A DNA stretch of 64,000 nucleotides from Algibacter miyuki (GTDB taxonomy: Bacteria; Bacteroidota; Bacteroidia; Flavobacteriales; Flavobacteriaceae): NCBI RefSeq assembly GCF_042427745.1, contig NZ_JBHMFA010000005.1. One strand, 5' to 3'. Positions within the stretch are counted from its first letter, which is position 1, and every line of letters starts with the position of its first letter. The notes beneath the pieces are model-generated. The model had not been told where the DNA came from. It saw only the letters and a program-made list of their open reading frames with translations, and made no database searches. A program made the translations under genes and the position numbers. Positions 45,297 to 54,559 of the stretch are shown here, in pieces.

Positions 45297-46076
45297 TTAT
45301 AAGGTTATTGTTGTGAAATTATTATTTTCTTGGGTTAACATCGCTGTGTTTCCCATGTTTATATTTTTGACACCGTTACGTAAAGCATCGAAGCAATTTT
45401 CTAACTTCGGAAGCATGCCATCAGCAATAATACCACGATCTAACAAATCTTTATAAGTATTAGAATCGATGTGTTTTATTACTGAATTTTTATCGTTAAT
45501 ATCTTCTAAAACACCATTCAATTCAAAACAGTAATAAATTGAAGTCTCATACAAGGCACTCATACCAACCGCAACTTGCGAAGTAATAGTATCCGCATTG
45601 GTATTTAATAATTGTCCGTTTCCATCGTGCGTAATTGCACAGAAAACAGGTGTGAAATCGGCTTGAATTAATTTATCTATAGATTGATGAGCTACCTGTT
45701 TTACATCGCCTACAAAACCAAAATCGATATCTTTTACCGGACGTTTTACGGACTTAATGGCATTAATATCTGCGCCTGTTAAGCCAATTGCGTCGGTGTT
45801 TAAAGCTTGTAATTTTGCGACTACATTTTTATTTACTAAACCACCATAAACCATGGTAATCACCTCTAAAGTTTCAGCATCGGTAATACGACGCCCGTTA
45901 ACCATTTGCGATTCTATACCCAGTTTTGACGCGATATGTGTAGCCCGTTTTCCGCCGCCATGCACCAAAATTTTCTTGCCTTCTAAATTAGAAAACAATT
46001 TGAGAAAAGCATTTAAAGCCGTTTCATCTTCAATGATATTTCCTCCTATTTTTACTATCGATAATTTTTCTTTCAT
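45297..46076 (-). CDS. argB: N-acyl-L-glutamate kinase
   Basis: 259 residues of the amino acid kinase family: IVKIGGNIIED, LVHGGGKRAT, NGRRITDAETL, GLTGADINAIK. Phosphorylates N-acetyl- or N-succinyl-glutamate. Directly adjoins argF' and is one base from argE, within the operon. Confidence 0.95.
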   Translation of the reverse strand: MKEKLSIVKIGGNIIEDETALNAFLKLFSNLEGKKILVHGGGKRATHIASKLGIESQMVNGRRITDAETLEVITMVYGGLVNKNVVAKLQALNTDAIGLTGADINAIKSVKRPVKDIDFGFVGDVKQVAHQSIDKLIQADFTPVFCAITHDGNGQLLNTNADTITSQVAVGMSALYETSIYYCFELNGVLEDINDKNSVIKHIDSNTYKDLLDRGIIADGMLPKLENCFDALRNGVKNINMGNTAMLTQENNNFTTITL

Positions 46077-47015
46077 CTATAAGTCTTCTAAGATCTTCTT
46101 TAGCACTAATTGCGCGGCATACGTTCGGTTATTGGCTTGCTGAATAACTAAAGAGCTATCACTATCTAAAACAGCGTCTTCTACAACTAAATTTCGTCTC
46201 ACCGGTAAACAGTGCATAAATTTAGCATCACCTATTTTATCTTTAGTAATCATCCATTCAGGATCAATATTATCCACTAAACCGTAATCTTCATAAGAAC
46301 TCCAGTTTTTTGTATATATAAAATCGGCGTCTTTAAAGGCCTCTTCTTGATTGTGATAAATTGGCGTATCTCCAGTAATTTCCGGATTTAAATTATAACC
46401 TTCCGGGTTTGCTATTACAAACTCTACATCCATTTTTCTCATGGCTTGTGTAAAACTATTTGCAACAGCGTGTGGCAACGCTTTTATGTGTGGCGCCCAA
46501 CTTAAAACCACTTTTGGTTTAGATACCTTAGCGTGTTCTGAAATTGTAATCGCATCGGTTAAACCTTGCAACGGGTGGCCTGTAGCGCTTTCCATACTTA
46601 CCACAGGAACGGAAGCAAACTTTTTAAAAGACTCTAAAACATATTCACTTTCATCCAATTCTCTATCGGTTAGACTAGGAAATGCACGCACTGCAATAAT
46701 ATCGCAATATTGAGACACTACAGCTGCAGCTTCTTTAATATGTTCAGCCGTGCTACCATTCATTACTGTGCCATCTCCAAATTCGATTCCCCAAGCATCG
46801 CCAGAAACATTCATTACAATCGGGTTCATACCCAAATTCAAAGCTGCTTTTTGCGTGCTTAAACGCGTACGCAAACTCGAATTAAAAAATAACAACCCAA
46901 TGGTTTTATTTTTTCCTAATTCAATGTTTTGTAATGGATTTTTCTTTAAACCTTTCGCTTCTTCTATCCAAGAATTGATGTTATCGATATCGTTTATGGA
47001 TGTGTAATGTTTCAT
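46077..47015 (-). CDS. argF': N-acyl-ornithine transcarbamylase (ArgF')
   Basis: 312 residues. Carbamoyl-phosphate loop FFNSSLRTRLSTQKAALNLG (43-62) is that of the acetyl/succinyl-ornithine transcarbamylases, not of ordinary OTCase (which has S-T-R-T-R). HCLPVRR near residue 266 completes the site. Residue 90, in GSTAEH just before Glu-His, is Ala. In the characterised enzymes this site is Glu (acetylornithine) or Pro (succinylornithine), and replacing Glu by small residues gave succinylornithine activity, so succinylornithine is the predicted substrate (inference). Confidence 0.92.
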   Translation of the reverse strand: MKHYTSINDIDNINSWIEEAKGLKKNPLQNIELGKNKTIGLLFFNSSLRTRLSTQKAALNLGMNPIVMNVSGDAWGIEFGDGTVMNGSTAEHIKEAAAVVSQYCDIIAVRAFPSLTDRELDESEYVLESFKKFASVPVVSMESATGHPLQGLTDAITISEHAKVSKPKVVLSWAPHIKALPHAVANSFTQAMRKMDVEFVIANPEGYNLNPEITGDTPIYHNQEEAFKDADFIYTKNWSSYEDYGLVDNIDPEWMITKDKIGDAKFMHCLPVRRNLVVEDAVLDSDSSLVIQQANNRTYAAQLVLKKILEDL

Positions 47016-47072
47016 TTTCTGAATGTCTTTATTATTTTATTTACACGCTAAATTAACGTTGTAAATGTGTAC

Positions 47073-47837
47073 TTATTTTATTTTGGTAAACGGCACTTTA
47101 TCATCAAAAGCATTGACTATAAAATGGTCTTCTAAACCGTTTACAATCCATGTTTCAATATTTGAATTTTTAGCTACTTCTGCAGCTTCAATTTTAGATT
47201 GCATGCCACCTGTACCGTGAGACGATTTTGAATCGACTACTTGACGTCTCAAATCATCAAAATCTAAAACCTCTCTAATGGTTTCTGGCGTATTGCTTTT
47301 TATCGATTCCTTGGTATAAATACCATGAGTATTTGTGGCTATAATTAATAAATCGACTTCTAAAAGCGAAGCCGTTAATGCCGCTAATTTATCGTTATCT
47401 CCAAACTTAATTTCATCGGTTGCTACCGTATCATTCTCATTAATAATAGGAATGTAATTATTTTGAACCAACACATTTATGGTGTTCACAATATTGGTTT
47501 TACTTTCCTGTTTTTCAAAATCGGAATAAGACAGTAAACACTGCGATGTTAACAACCCGTAATCTCTAAAAATTTCTTGATAAATACGAATTAAATGTGG
47601 CTGCCCGATAGACGCTAAGGCTTGTTTTACAAATACCTCCTCTTGCTTACTTTCCAATTTTACAAACTGTTTTGCTGCAGCAATGGCGCCAGAACTAACA
47701 ATAACAAACTCGCAAGTATCTTGAAGTTTTGCAATTTGACTTGCCATATCTTCAATTTTACCTCTCGAAATATAATTGGTTTCTTTGGTGAGCGTGTTGG
47801 AGCCCACTTTTAGTAAAATTCGTTTTTTCTTCTGCAT
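47073..47837 (-). CDS. proB: Glutamate 5-kinase (without PUA domain)
   Basis: 254 residues: amino acid kinase domain only (LLKVGSNTLT, VSSGAIAAA, NENDTVATDEIKFGDNDKLAA, GTGGMQSKI). The C-terminal PUA domain of E. coli ProB is missing, as in other short ProB proteins. First step to proline; one base from proA. Confidence 0.95.
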   Translation of the reverse strand: MQKKKRILLKVGSNTLTKETNYISRGKIEDMASQIAKLQDTCEFVIVSSGAIAAAKQFVKLESKQEEVFVKQALASIGQPHLIRIYQEIFRDYGLLTSQCLLSYSDFEKQESKTNIVNTINVLVQNNYIPIINENDTVATDEIKFGDNDKLAALTASLLEVDLLIIATNTHGIYTKESIKSNTPETIREVLDFDDLRRQVVDSKSSHGTGGMQSKIEAAEVAKNSNIETWIVNGLEDHFIVNAFDDKVPFTKIK

Positions 47838-47838
47838 C

Positions 47839-49032
47839 TTATCTTATTTGCCCGTTTCCGTGAACATACCATTTGTTTGTTACCAAATGCTGTAAACCAA
47901 TAGGTCCGCGTTGGTGTAATTTATCGGTACTTATGGCCAATTCGCCTCCTAAACCAAGTTGACCACCATCAGTAAAACGTGTGGATGCATTATGATAAAC
48001 TGCCGCTGTATCTACATTTTCCATAAACACTTTAGCTTCCTCGTTATTTGTAGTTACAATAACAGATGAATGCCCACCAGAATATTTATTAATCATGCCA
48101 ATAGTATCTTGATTGGATGCTATTTCTCCAATAAGAATTTTATAATCTAAAAATTCTTTATACCAAATATCGTCTGAAGTAATGGCTTCCACTTCATGAT
48201 TTTTAGAAATGTTAGCATCTCCTAAAACTTCAATATTAGTCTCTTTTAATTTTGTAATTAATCGATTTACAAAGGCATCTTTATCTGCTAGATTTTGGTC
48301 AATTAAAATCTTATCAACCGCATTACAAGCCGAAATTTTAGATTTCCCATTCATGATAAGATCAATAGCAATATCTAAATCGGCATCTTTATGCACATAA
48401 ACAAAATTATTACCACGTCCAGAAATAATCACCGGACAAGTAGCGTGTTCCTTTACAAAAGCAATTAAACGCTCACCTCCACGTGGCACAATTAAATCGA
48501 CTTTTTGTGTTGGTTTCTCTAAAAAAGCTTGTGTTTCTGTTCTGTTGAATTGTAAATATTCTACCCAATCAGCTGATGCGCCTTCCTCTTTTAAAGCTTG
48601 GTGCCAGAGTTCTACAATTTTTAAGTTTGATTTTAAAGATTCTTTTCCGCCTTTTAATAAAATTTTATTACCCGATTTAAAAGCAATACCAGCCGCTTCA
48701 ACAGTAACATCTGGGCGCGATTCATATATAATTAAAACCGTACCAAACGATGCTGTTTTATTATAAACCTGCATCCCGTTATCATGCTTAAAACTGAAAC
48801 GCTCTACACCTACAGGATCATCTTGCGATGCTAAATGCTTAACGGATTTAATCATTTCATCAACCTTAAAATCGTCAACTTTTAAACGGTCGAACATCGA
48901 AATATCCTCACCTTTATACGCTTCTAAATCTGTTTTGTTAATGTTAATAATAGCCTCACGTTCTTGCTCTAATAGCACAGCCATTTTAAGCAAAACCGCA
49001 TTTCTTGTTTCTATGGATAATAAGGTGTTCAT
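47839..49032 (-). CDS. proA: Gamma-glutamyl phosphate reductase
   Basis: About 397 residues from MNTLLSIETRN; an in-frame ATG five codons earlier (49047) is also possible. Aldehyde-dehydrogenase fold: YESRPDVTVEAAGI, LKGGKES, the PRGGERLI loop, catalytic Cys in SACNAVDKIL, and NASTRFTDGG. Makes glutamate semialdehyde, which cyclises for ProC or is used by other enzymes. Confidence 0.95.
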   Translation of the reverse strand: MNTLLSIETRNAVLLKMAVLLEQEREAIININKTDLEAYKGEDISMFDRLKVDDFKVDEMIKSVKHLASQDDPVGVERFSFKHDNGMQVYNKTASFGTVLIIYESRPDVTVEAAGIAFKSGNKILLKGGKESLKSNLKIVELWHQALKEEGASADWVEYLQFNRTETQAFLEKPTQKVDLIVPRGGERLIAFVKEHATCPVIISGRGNNFVYVHKDADLDIAIDLIMNGKSKISACNAVDKILIDQNLADKDAFVNRLITKLKETNIEVLGDANISKNHEVEAITSDDIWYKEFLDYKILIGEIASNQDTIGMINKYSGGHSSVIVTTNNEEAKVFMENVDTAAVYHNASTRFTDGGQLGLGGELAISTDKLHQRGPIGLQHLVTNKWYVHGNGQIR

Positions 49033-49170
49033 TTTTTTAGTGTTCATTTTTTATTAGTAAACAATATGCCGTCTACCGTAATCCGTACAAAGATTTTGAA
49101 AAGTATAAATTAAGCCATTCTCCTATTTCATCAATATTTGTTCTATTTCCTTTTCTCTTTATTCTATATT

Positions 49171-50325
49171 TTAATTTTCCACTTCCAATTCTTCAACCTC
49201 ACTTAAAACTTCAACTAAAGCTTCAAAAAACATATTAATATGCTCTTTTCTAATGGTTAATGGAGGTAAAATTCTCAGTAACTTTTTATTGGAAGCACCA
49301 CCAGTAAAGATATGGTGGTTATATATTAATTCTTTGCGTAACTCGCCTACTTCGAAATCAAATTCTAAACCAAGCATAAGTCCTTTTCCTTTAATATTTT
49401 TTATCTGCGGGATGGTTTTAGCTATTTTTATGAAATACTCAGACATGACATTGACGTTACTCATAAGGTCTTGTTTCTCAATCACATTTAAAACCGATAA
49501 ACCTGCAGCACAAGCCAAGTGATTTCCACCAAACGTGGTACCTAACATCCCAAATTTAGCTTCAATGATCGGGTGAATTAAAATGCCTCCTATTGGAAAA
49601 CCATTCCCCATACCCTTTGCTATCGAAATAACATCTGGCGTTACATTATAATGTTGAAAAGCAAAGAATTTTCCCGAACGGCCATAACCCGATTGTACCT
49701 CATCGGCAATAAAAAATGTATTGTTTGCTTTACAAAGCTGATCAACGGTTTCGAAAAATTCAGCAGTACCTTGATCCAATCCACCAACGCCCTGAATAAA
49801 CTCGACAATAACAGCACAAACATCGCCCTTTTCTAACTCACGTTTCACCCCTTCAATATCATTTAAAGGCAAAATAGTTACAGCTTGTTGCGCGTTAATT
49901 GGCGCTATAATGTTTTTATTATCGGTTGCTGCAACAGCTGCCGACGTTCTTCCGTGAAACCCATTACTAAAGGCAATAACACGTTTTTTATCTGTTTTAA
50001 AAGAGGCTAATTTTAAAGCGTTCTCATTAGCTTCTGCTCCCGAATTACATAAAAACAACTCATACCCTTCACAACCAGAAAGCGCTTCAAGTCTGTCGGC
50101 TAATTCTACCTGTAACGGATTTTGAATCGCATTCGAATAAAAACCTAACGTAGCCACTTGTTCCGATATAGCATCAACATATTCAGGATGTGCATGCCCA
50201 ATTGAAATTACGGCATGACCACCATAAAGGTCTAAATATTCGGTTCCTTTTTCATCATAAACATAAATGCCTTTGCCTGAAACAGGTGTAACATTATACA
50301 ACGGATATACATTAAATAGTGGCAT
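49171..50325 (-). CDS. argD: N-acyl-ornithine aminotransferase
   Basis: 384-residue class III PLP aminotransferase: GHAVISIGHAHPEYV, FLCNSGAEANENALK, GFHGRT, IADEVQSGYGRSGKFFAF, PLP lysine in ISIAKGMGNGFPIGG and GTTFGGNHLAC. In the operon it should act on N-acyl-glutamate semialdehyde. ArgD and ornithine-oxo-acid aminotransferases are close relatives; context favours ArgD. Confidence 0.92.
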   Translation of the reverse strand: MPLFNVYPLYNVTPVSGKGIYVYDEKGTEYLDLYGGHAVISIGHAHPEYVDAISEQVATLGFYSNAIQNPLQVELADRLEALSGCEGYELFLCNSGAEANENALKLASFKTDKKRVIAFSNGFHGRTSAAVAATDNKNIIAPINAQQAVTILPLNDIEGVKRELEKGDVCAVIVEFIQGVGGLDQGTAEFFETVDQLCKANNTFFIADEVQSGYGRSGKFFAFQHYNVTPDVISIAKGMGNGFPIGGILIHPIIEAKFGMLGTTFGGNHLACAAGLSVLNVIEKQDLMSNVNVMSEYFIKIAKTIPQIKNIKGKGLMLGLEFDFEVGELRKELIYNHHIFTGGASNKKLLRILPPLTIRKEHINMFFEALVEVLSEVEELEVEN

Positions 50326-50327
50326 AG

Positions 50328-51122
50328 CTAATTATTTTTTATCTGGTTAATTTTCTCGAAAGATGCATTTATTCCTTTTATAAGCGACGAACTTAAACCG
50401 CGGTGTTCCATTTCATTCAAACCTTCAATAGTACAACCACTAGGCGTTGTAACACGGTCTATTTCTTCTTCTGGGTGTTTCCCCGATTGTTTCAATAAAC
50501 TAGCAGCACCAAAACAGGTTTGCATGGCTAGTTGATGTGCTTCGTGCGCCTCAAAACCTAACTGAACAGCACCTTGCGTAGTTGCACGAATTAAGCGCAT
50601 CCAAAAGGCAATACCACTAGCACAAATTACTGTAGCTGCTTGCAATTGTTCCTCCGGAATTTCTAATGACGTTCCCATACTATTAAAAATAGTAATTGCT
50701 AAGTCAATTTTTTCCTTTCCTTTTTTGTTGGTCGAAATACAAGTCATTGATTGTCCCACAGACGCCGCAGTATTTGGCATAGCACGCACCACGTAACTAT
50801 CTTCACCAACAATAGCCTCAATTCTGGCTATAGCAAAACCGGTAATTACCGAAATTAAAATATGATCCTTACTTAAATGTGGTTTCAGGTCGTTTAATAT
50901 CCCTTCAAAATGTCTCGGTTGAATAGCAAAAATAACAATATCTGCATGTTTTACCGCCTCAACATTATCTGTAGTTAACGTTACTTTTTCCGAATGATCA
51001 AATTCTTTTAAAGCGCTTAAGTTTCGTTTTGTTAAATACAAACTCGTCAACGCTTCCGAAGTTAACAAACCCTTCGCAATGGACTGGCCTAAACTTCCCG
51101 CACCAATAATGGCTACCTTCAT
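50328..51122 (-). CDS. proC: Pyrroline-5-carboxylate reductase
   Basis: 265 residues from MKVAIIGAGSLGQSI (an earlier ATG at 51164 adds 14 residues that do not fit the family). NAD(P) site GAGSLGQS, VVRAMPNTAASVG, and the C-terminal VTTPSGCTIEGL signature. Last step of proline synthesis. Followed two bases later by argD. Confidence 0.95.
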   Translation of the reverse strand: MKVAIIGAGSLGQSIAKGLLTSEALTSLYLTKRNLSALKEFDHSEKVTLTTDNVEAVKHADIVIFAIQPRHFEGILNDLKPHLSKDHILISVITGFAIARIEAIVGEDSYVVRAMPNTAASVGQSMTCISTNKKGKEKIDLAITIFNSMGTSLEIPEEQLQAATVICASGIAFWMRLIRATTQGAVQLGFEAHEAHQLAMQTCFGAASLLKQSGKHPEEEIDRVTTPSGCTIEGLNEMEHRGLSSSLIKGINASFEKINQIKNN

Positions 51123-51194
51123 AATGCTAAATTTTATGTCTTTGTCATCACATTTCTGCAACAATAAAAAACCTCTTTTTCAAGTGTTATTTTT

Positions 51195-51283
51195 GGGCGT
51201 TTCCCGAAAAAGGGTCGGGCTTTTACTACTCGCTCCTTCCCAAAAGGTCAGGGAGCTCAAACATACCGTTCAATCCCTAACGC
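51195..51283 (+). repeat. Dispersed repeat family A, copy 4 (different core)
   Basis: 89 bases: GGGCGTTTCCC..., GGGTCGGGCTTTTACTACTCG (51211-51233), a core AAGGTCAGGGAGCTCAAAC replacing the usual AAAAAGGATGCCGC, then CAATCCCTAACGC (51271-51283). It lies between argC and proC inside the operon, with a family B hairpin at 51352-51367. Confidence 0.75.
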
Positions 51284-51351
51284 ACCACTGTTCTGTGTTT
51301 ACTCAAATGTTAAAACAATTCAGTAAAAAAAAGGAAACAACTTCTATAAAT

Positions 51352-51367
51352 TTCCGTCTTCACGGAA
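51352..51367 (+). repeat. Short hairpin repeat (family B)
   Basis: TTTCCGT-CTTC-ACGGAAAT hairpin 16 bases after the argC stop; near-identical to the one at 21625-21642. Confidence 0.5.
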
Positions 51368-51382
51368 ATAAAAAACCATATT

Positions 51383-52366
51383 CTAAAAATACGTAGCCTT
51401 TAAACCCAAGCCCGTAGTTTCCTCTAAACCAAACATTAAGTTCATATTTTGAACTGCTTGTCCCGAAGCACCTTTTAATAAATTATCAATTACACTTGTA
51501 ACTAATAATTTACCATTATGCATATGTAAATGTATTAAACATTTATTGGTATTTACCACTTGTTTTAAATGTAATTCTTCATCGGACACAAAAGTAAACG
51601 CTGCATCTTCATAAAATGCTTTGTATAATGCCTTAGCGCCTTCAAGCGTTCCTGAATAATCGGTGTAAAGTGTTGCAAAAATACCTCTAGAAAAATTTCC
51701 GCGATTTGGCATAAATAAAATTTCCGAAGAAAAATTGTTTTGTAATTGCTTAACCGATTGATTAATTTCTCCTAAATGCTGATGCGTGAAAGGTTTATAG
51801 TACGAAAAATTATTATCACGCCACGTATAATGCGTAGTTGCAGATAACGAAGTTCCTGCTCCAGTAGCGCCAGTTACCGCATTAATATGCACATCTTTAC
51901 TTAATACACCCTCGTTTGCCAATGGCAATAAGGCGAGTTGAATGGCCGTTGCAAAACAACCAGGATTGGCAATATAATTTGCCGTTTCAATGGTTGGTCT
52001 CTGTAATTCTGGTAAACCGTAAACAAATGTTTTACCTTCAAAAACCTTATCGGCTTCTAGTCTAAAATCATTTCCTAAATCGATAATTTTGGTATTATCA
52101 GAAAATTTGTTAGCCGATAAAAACTTCACCGAATTTCCGTGTCCTAAACATAAAAACAAAACATCAACCTCTGGATTTACAGTATCGGTAAATTCTTGAT
52201 CTAATGACCCCACTAAATCCTGATGTATTTTACTTATTTTATTTCCGGCATTCGATGTGCTAAACACAAAATTTATATTTGTATTTGGGTGATGGATTAA
52301 TAAACGAATTAACTCACCAGCCGTATAGCCCGCACCTCCAATAATTCCAACTTCAATATTTTTCAT
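51383..52366 (-). CDS. argC: N-acyl-glutamyl-phosphate reductase
   Basis: 327 residues. GIIGGAGYTAGELIRLL (8-24) NADP site, catalytic Cys in NPGCFATAIQLAL, and the C-terminal His region FTHQHLGEI. Produces N-acyl-glutamate semialdehyde for ArgD. Third gene of the operon. Confidence 0.96.
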   Translation of the reverse strand: MKNIEVGIIGGAGYTAGELIRLLIHHPNTNINFVFSTSNAGNKISKIHQDLVGSLDQEFTDTVNPEVDVLFLCLGHGNSVKFLSANKFSDNTKIIDLGNDFRLEADKVFEGKTFVYGLPELQRPTIETANYIANPGCFATAIQLALLPLANEGVLSKDVHINAVTGATGAGTSLSATTHYTWRDNNFSYYKPFTHQHLGEINQSVKQLQNNFSSEILFMPNRGNFSRGIFATLYTDYSGTLEGAKALYKAFYEDAAFTFVSDEELHLKQVVNTNKCLIHLHMHNGKLLVTSVIDNLLKGASGQAVQNMNLMFGLEETTGLGLKATYF

Positions 52367-52420
52367 TCTATATATTTTATAGAGCTGTTAAATTAAAAAA
52401 AATAACAGCTCCAGATACTT

Positions 52421-53602
52421 TTACTCTTCAGAATTTACTTGTCTGTATATTTTATTTTGATTTCCAAAAATCTTAATAAACCCTTTAGCATCATCTGCTG
52501 TCCAAGCTTTATTTTCTTCTCCGTAAGTACTGAATTTACTCGACATTAAATCATGCGCAGAAACAATACCATCCAAAGAAAAATGATAAGGCTTTAAAGT
52601 CACAACAACATCACCAGAAACCATTTTTTGAGAACTTTGTAAAAACGCTTCCGTATCTCGCATTACAGGATCTAAATATTGTCCTTCATGTAAATGCATA
52701 CCATAAAAACTAGATAAATATTCTTTGTGTTGTAATTGCCATTTTGTTAAAGTGTGTTTCTCTAATAAATGGTGTGCTTTTACGGTAATTAAAGATGCTG
52801 CAGCTTCAAAACCAACACGTCCTTTAGTACCAACAATGGTATCTCCCACGTGAATATCTCTACCAATAGCGTAAGCCGAAGCGATATCATTTAAGTTTTC
52901 AATATTAACTTCCGGAGCATTTTCTTCTCCATTTAACGCTACAAATTCACCATTTTTAAAAGTTAAAGTTACTTTTTCTTCACCTTCTTTTTCTAATTGC
53001 GACGGGTATGCTTCACTTGGTAAAGGCTTTTCAGACTTTAATGTTTCAACACCTCCAACACTTGTTCCCCAAAGTCCTTTATTTACAGAGTATTTAGATT
53101 TTTCCCAAGGCATATCAATACCTTCAGCTTTTAAATAGTCTATTTCTTCTTGTCTGGCTAATTTCTTATCTCTAATTGGCGTAATAATTTTAATATTTGG
53201 CGCCAATGTTTGAAAAATCATATCAAAACGTACTTGATCGTTTCCGGCTCCAGTACTACCATGCGCAATGTATTCGGCATCAATACTTTTAGCATATTCT
53301 ATAATTTCAATAGCTTGAATAATACGTTCTGCACTTACTGAAAGAGGGTATGTACTATTTTTTAAAACGTTTCCAAAAATTAAATACTTCACTACTTTTT
53401 TGTAAAAGGTTGCTACGGCATCAATATTTTTATAAGTTGAAACGCCCATTTTATAGGCATTACTTTCAATATGCTTAATTTCTTCTTCGGTAAAACCACC
53501 TGTATTTACACTTACGGCGTGTACATCGTATTCTTTTGATAAACTAACGGCACAGTATGATGTATCTAACCCTCCACTGTATGCTATGACTAATTTTTTC
53601 AT
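52421..53602 (-). CDS. argG: Argininosuccinate synthase
   Basis: 393 residues; PP-loop AYSGGLDTSY (8-17), HGSTGAGNDQVRFD, and ISPIRD-like ITPIRDKKLARQEE. Joins citrulline and aspartate using ATP. Second gene of the arginine operon, 29 bases after the GNAT gene. Confidence 0.96.
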   Translation of the reverse strand: MKKLVIAYSGGLDTSYCAVSLSKEYDVHAVSVNTGGFTEEEIKHIESNAYKMGVSTYKNIDAVATFYKKVVKYLIFGNVLKNSTYPLSVSAERIIQAIEIIEYAKSIDAEYIAHGSTGAGNDQVRFDMIFQTLAPNIKIITPIRDKKLARQEEIDYLKAEGIDMPWEKSKYSVNKGLWGTSVGGVETLKSEKPLPSEAYPSQLEKEGEEKVTLTFKNGEFVALNGEENAPEVNIENLNDIASAYAIGRDIHVGDTIVGTKGRVGFEAAASLITVKAHHLLEKHTLTKWQLQHKEYLSSFYGMHLHEGQYLDPVMRDTEAFLQSSQKMVSGDVVVTLKPYHFSLDGIVSAHDLMSSKFSTYGEENKAWTADDAKGFIKIFGNQNKIYRQVNSEE

Positions 53603-53631
53603 TTTATAATTTGTATAACTTATTCTATAAT

Positions 53632-54204
53632 TTAAATTTGTTTTAACTGACCTATTTCAGACTTGAAACATTCATTAACGTAATATTTGAAATTCAACTC
53701 ATCACGTAATTTCCCTAATTTCTCAAGTTCCTCAACTAGTCCAACAGACATTTTAGCTAAGGTAACGTGGGTCATCCCAAGCAATTCGTTATAATAATGC
53801 ACTTTGGGTGTTTGCGCCACTGAAATAAGAAACGTATCGGAAAACAACTCGGTCATTCTGGACATTAACAACAACCCCAAGTTACTATTACGGCATTCGC
53901 GATCGACCCATAACGACGTACGTTCATAAACCGAATGTCCTTTTACATGATGCTCATGAACAAAAATATGCCCATAAATTCTATCATTTTTTTTCAATAT
54001 AAAACAGCCGTTTTCAGCACGAATTCTTAACATGTCAACATCAACATAGTACAATGTAGAAAGTTCTTTTGACCGTTCTGAAATTAATTCTAAAGTTTTA
54101 TTTGAAAGTTTATAAACTAGCTTTATTTCTATGTCTTCATTAGAACAATAGGCCTCAGCTTTTTCTATAACACTTAAAATATCTATTTCCAATGTCGTAT
54201 TCAT
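53632..54204 (-). CDS. GNAT N-acyltransferase heading the arginine operon
   Basis: 190 residues with a GNAT core: beta strand CFILKKNDRIYGHIFVHEH, then SLWVDRECRNSNLGLLLMSRMTE (acyl-CoA pyrophosphate loop RNSNLG) and LISVAQTPKVHYYNELLGM. No classical ArgA kinase-like domain and no ArgJ is present in the operon, so this protein is the likely maker of N-acetyl- or N-succinyl-glutamate. I recall that a GNAT protein fills this role in Bacteroides, but the call here is inference from position. Confidence 0.75.
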   Translation of the reverse strand: MNTTLEIDILSVIEKAEAYCSNEDIEIKLVYKLSNKTLELISERSKELSTLYYVDVDMLRIRAENGCFILKKNDRIYGHIFVHEHHVKGHSVYERTSLWVDRECRNSNLGLLLMSRMTELFSDTFLISVAQTPKVHYYNELLGMTHVTLAKMSVGLVEELEKLGKLRDELNFKYYVNECFKSEIGQLKQI

Positions 54205-54356
54205 TTTTATTATACCCTTAAAGGCTTAAATTTATATAAAACCAAGTACAAATAATTGGTTTTAAAACTAACCATATGCAAATAGACAGAGCTATAATAA
54301 CACATGAAAAAAATTTACTCTAAAAAATAACGAAAATTCGAAAGCGAATAGCTCTC

Positions 54357-54464
54357 TTAATTGAAAAGCCCCAAGGGGCGAATACTAGGAATACGCACAA
54401 CAGTTGCTTTAGTATTTGCTACTAAAACAGAAGAGATAAGAGATATGTTGTTTCCTGTTTTCAC
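54357..54464 (-). CDS. Possible leader peptide of the arginine operon
   Basis: 35 codons from GTG (54464) to TAA. The last part reads VVRIPSIRPLGLFN, with arginine codons CGT and CGC immediately before and at the edge of a GC hairpin (GCCCCTTGGGGC followed by TTTTC). The frame is open only from a stop 5 codons upstream of the GTG. It lies in the leader about 150 bases before the GNAT start. A translation-sensing attenuator is a plausible reading; no homologue was checked. Confidence 0.5.
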   Translation of the reverse strand: MKTGNNISLISSVLVANTKATVVRIPSIRPLGLFN

Positions 54465-54513
54465 TGAATAACTACCTTAACTATTAACTCTAAATCGTCG
54501 GCGTGAGCCCCTT
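54366..54513 (-). promoter_or_regulatory. Competing hairpins in the arginine operon leader
   Basis: Terminator-like hairpin GCCCC-TT-GGGGC (plus-strand 54368-54379) with a T run on the minus strand. Its GCCCCTT arm can instead pair perfectly with AAGGGGC at 54513-54507, in the very start of the transcript (GAAAGGGGCTCACGCCGACG). The two structures exclude each other, as in attenuators. Confidence 0.5.
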
Positions 54514-54529
54514 TCGTTAATATAAGCAG

Positions 54530-54559
54530 CAAAATTACAATTAATTATGAATTACACAA
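54530..54559 (-). promoter_or_regulatory. Promoter of the arginine/proline operon
   Basis: Minus strand TTG (54559-54557), 19 bases, TAATTTTG (54537-54530), an exact match to the Bacteroidetes TTG / TAnnTTTG pattern. Transcription should start near 54523, giving a leader of about 320 bases before the GNAT gene. The remaining part of the 474-base gap (54560-54678) holds nothing else obvious. Confidence 0.65.
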
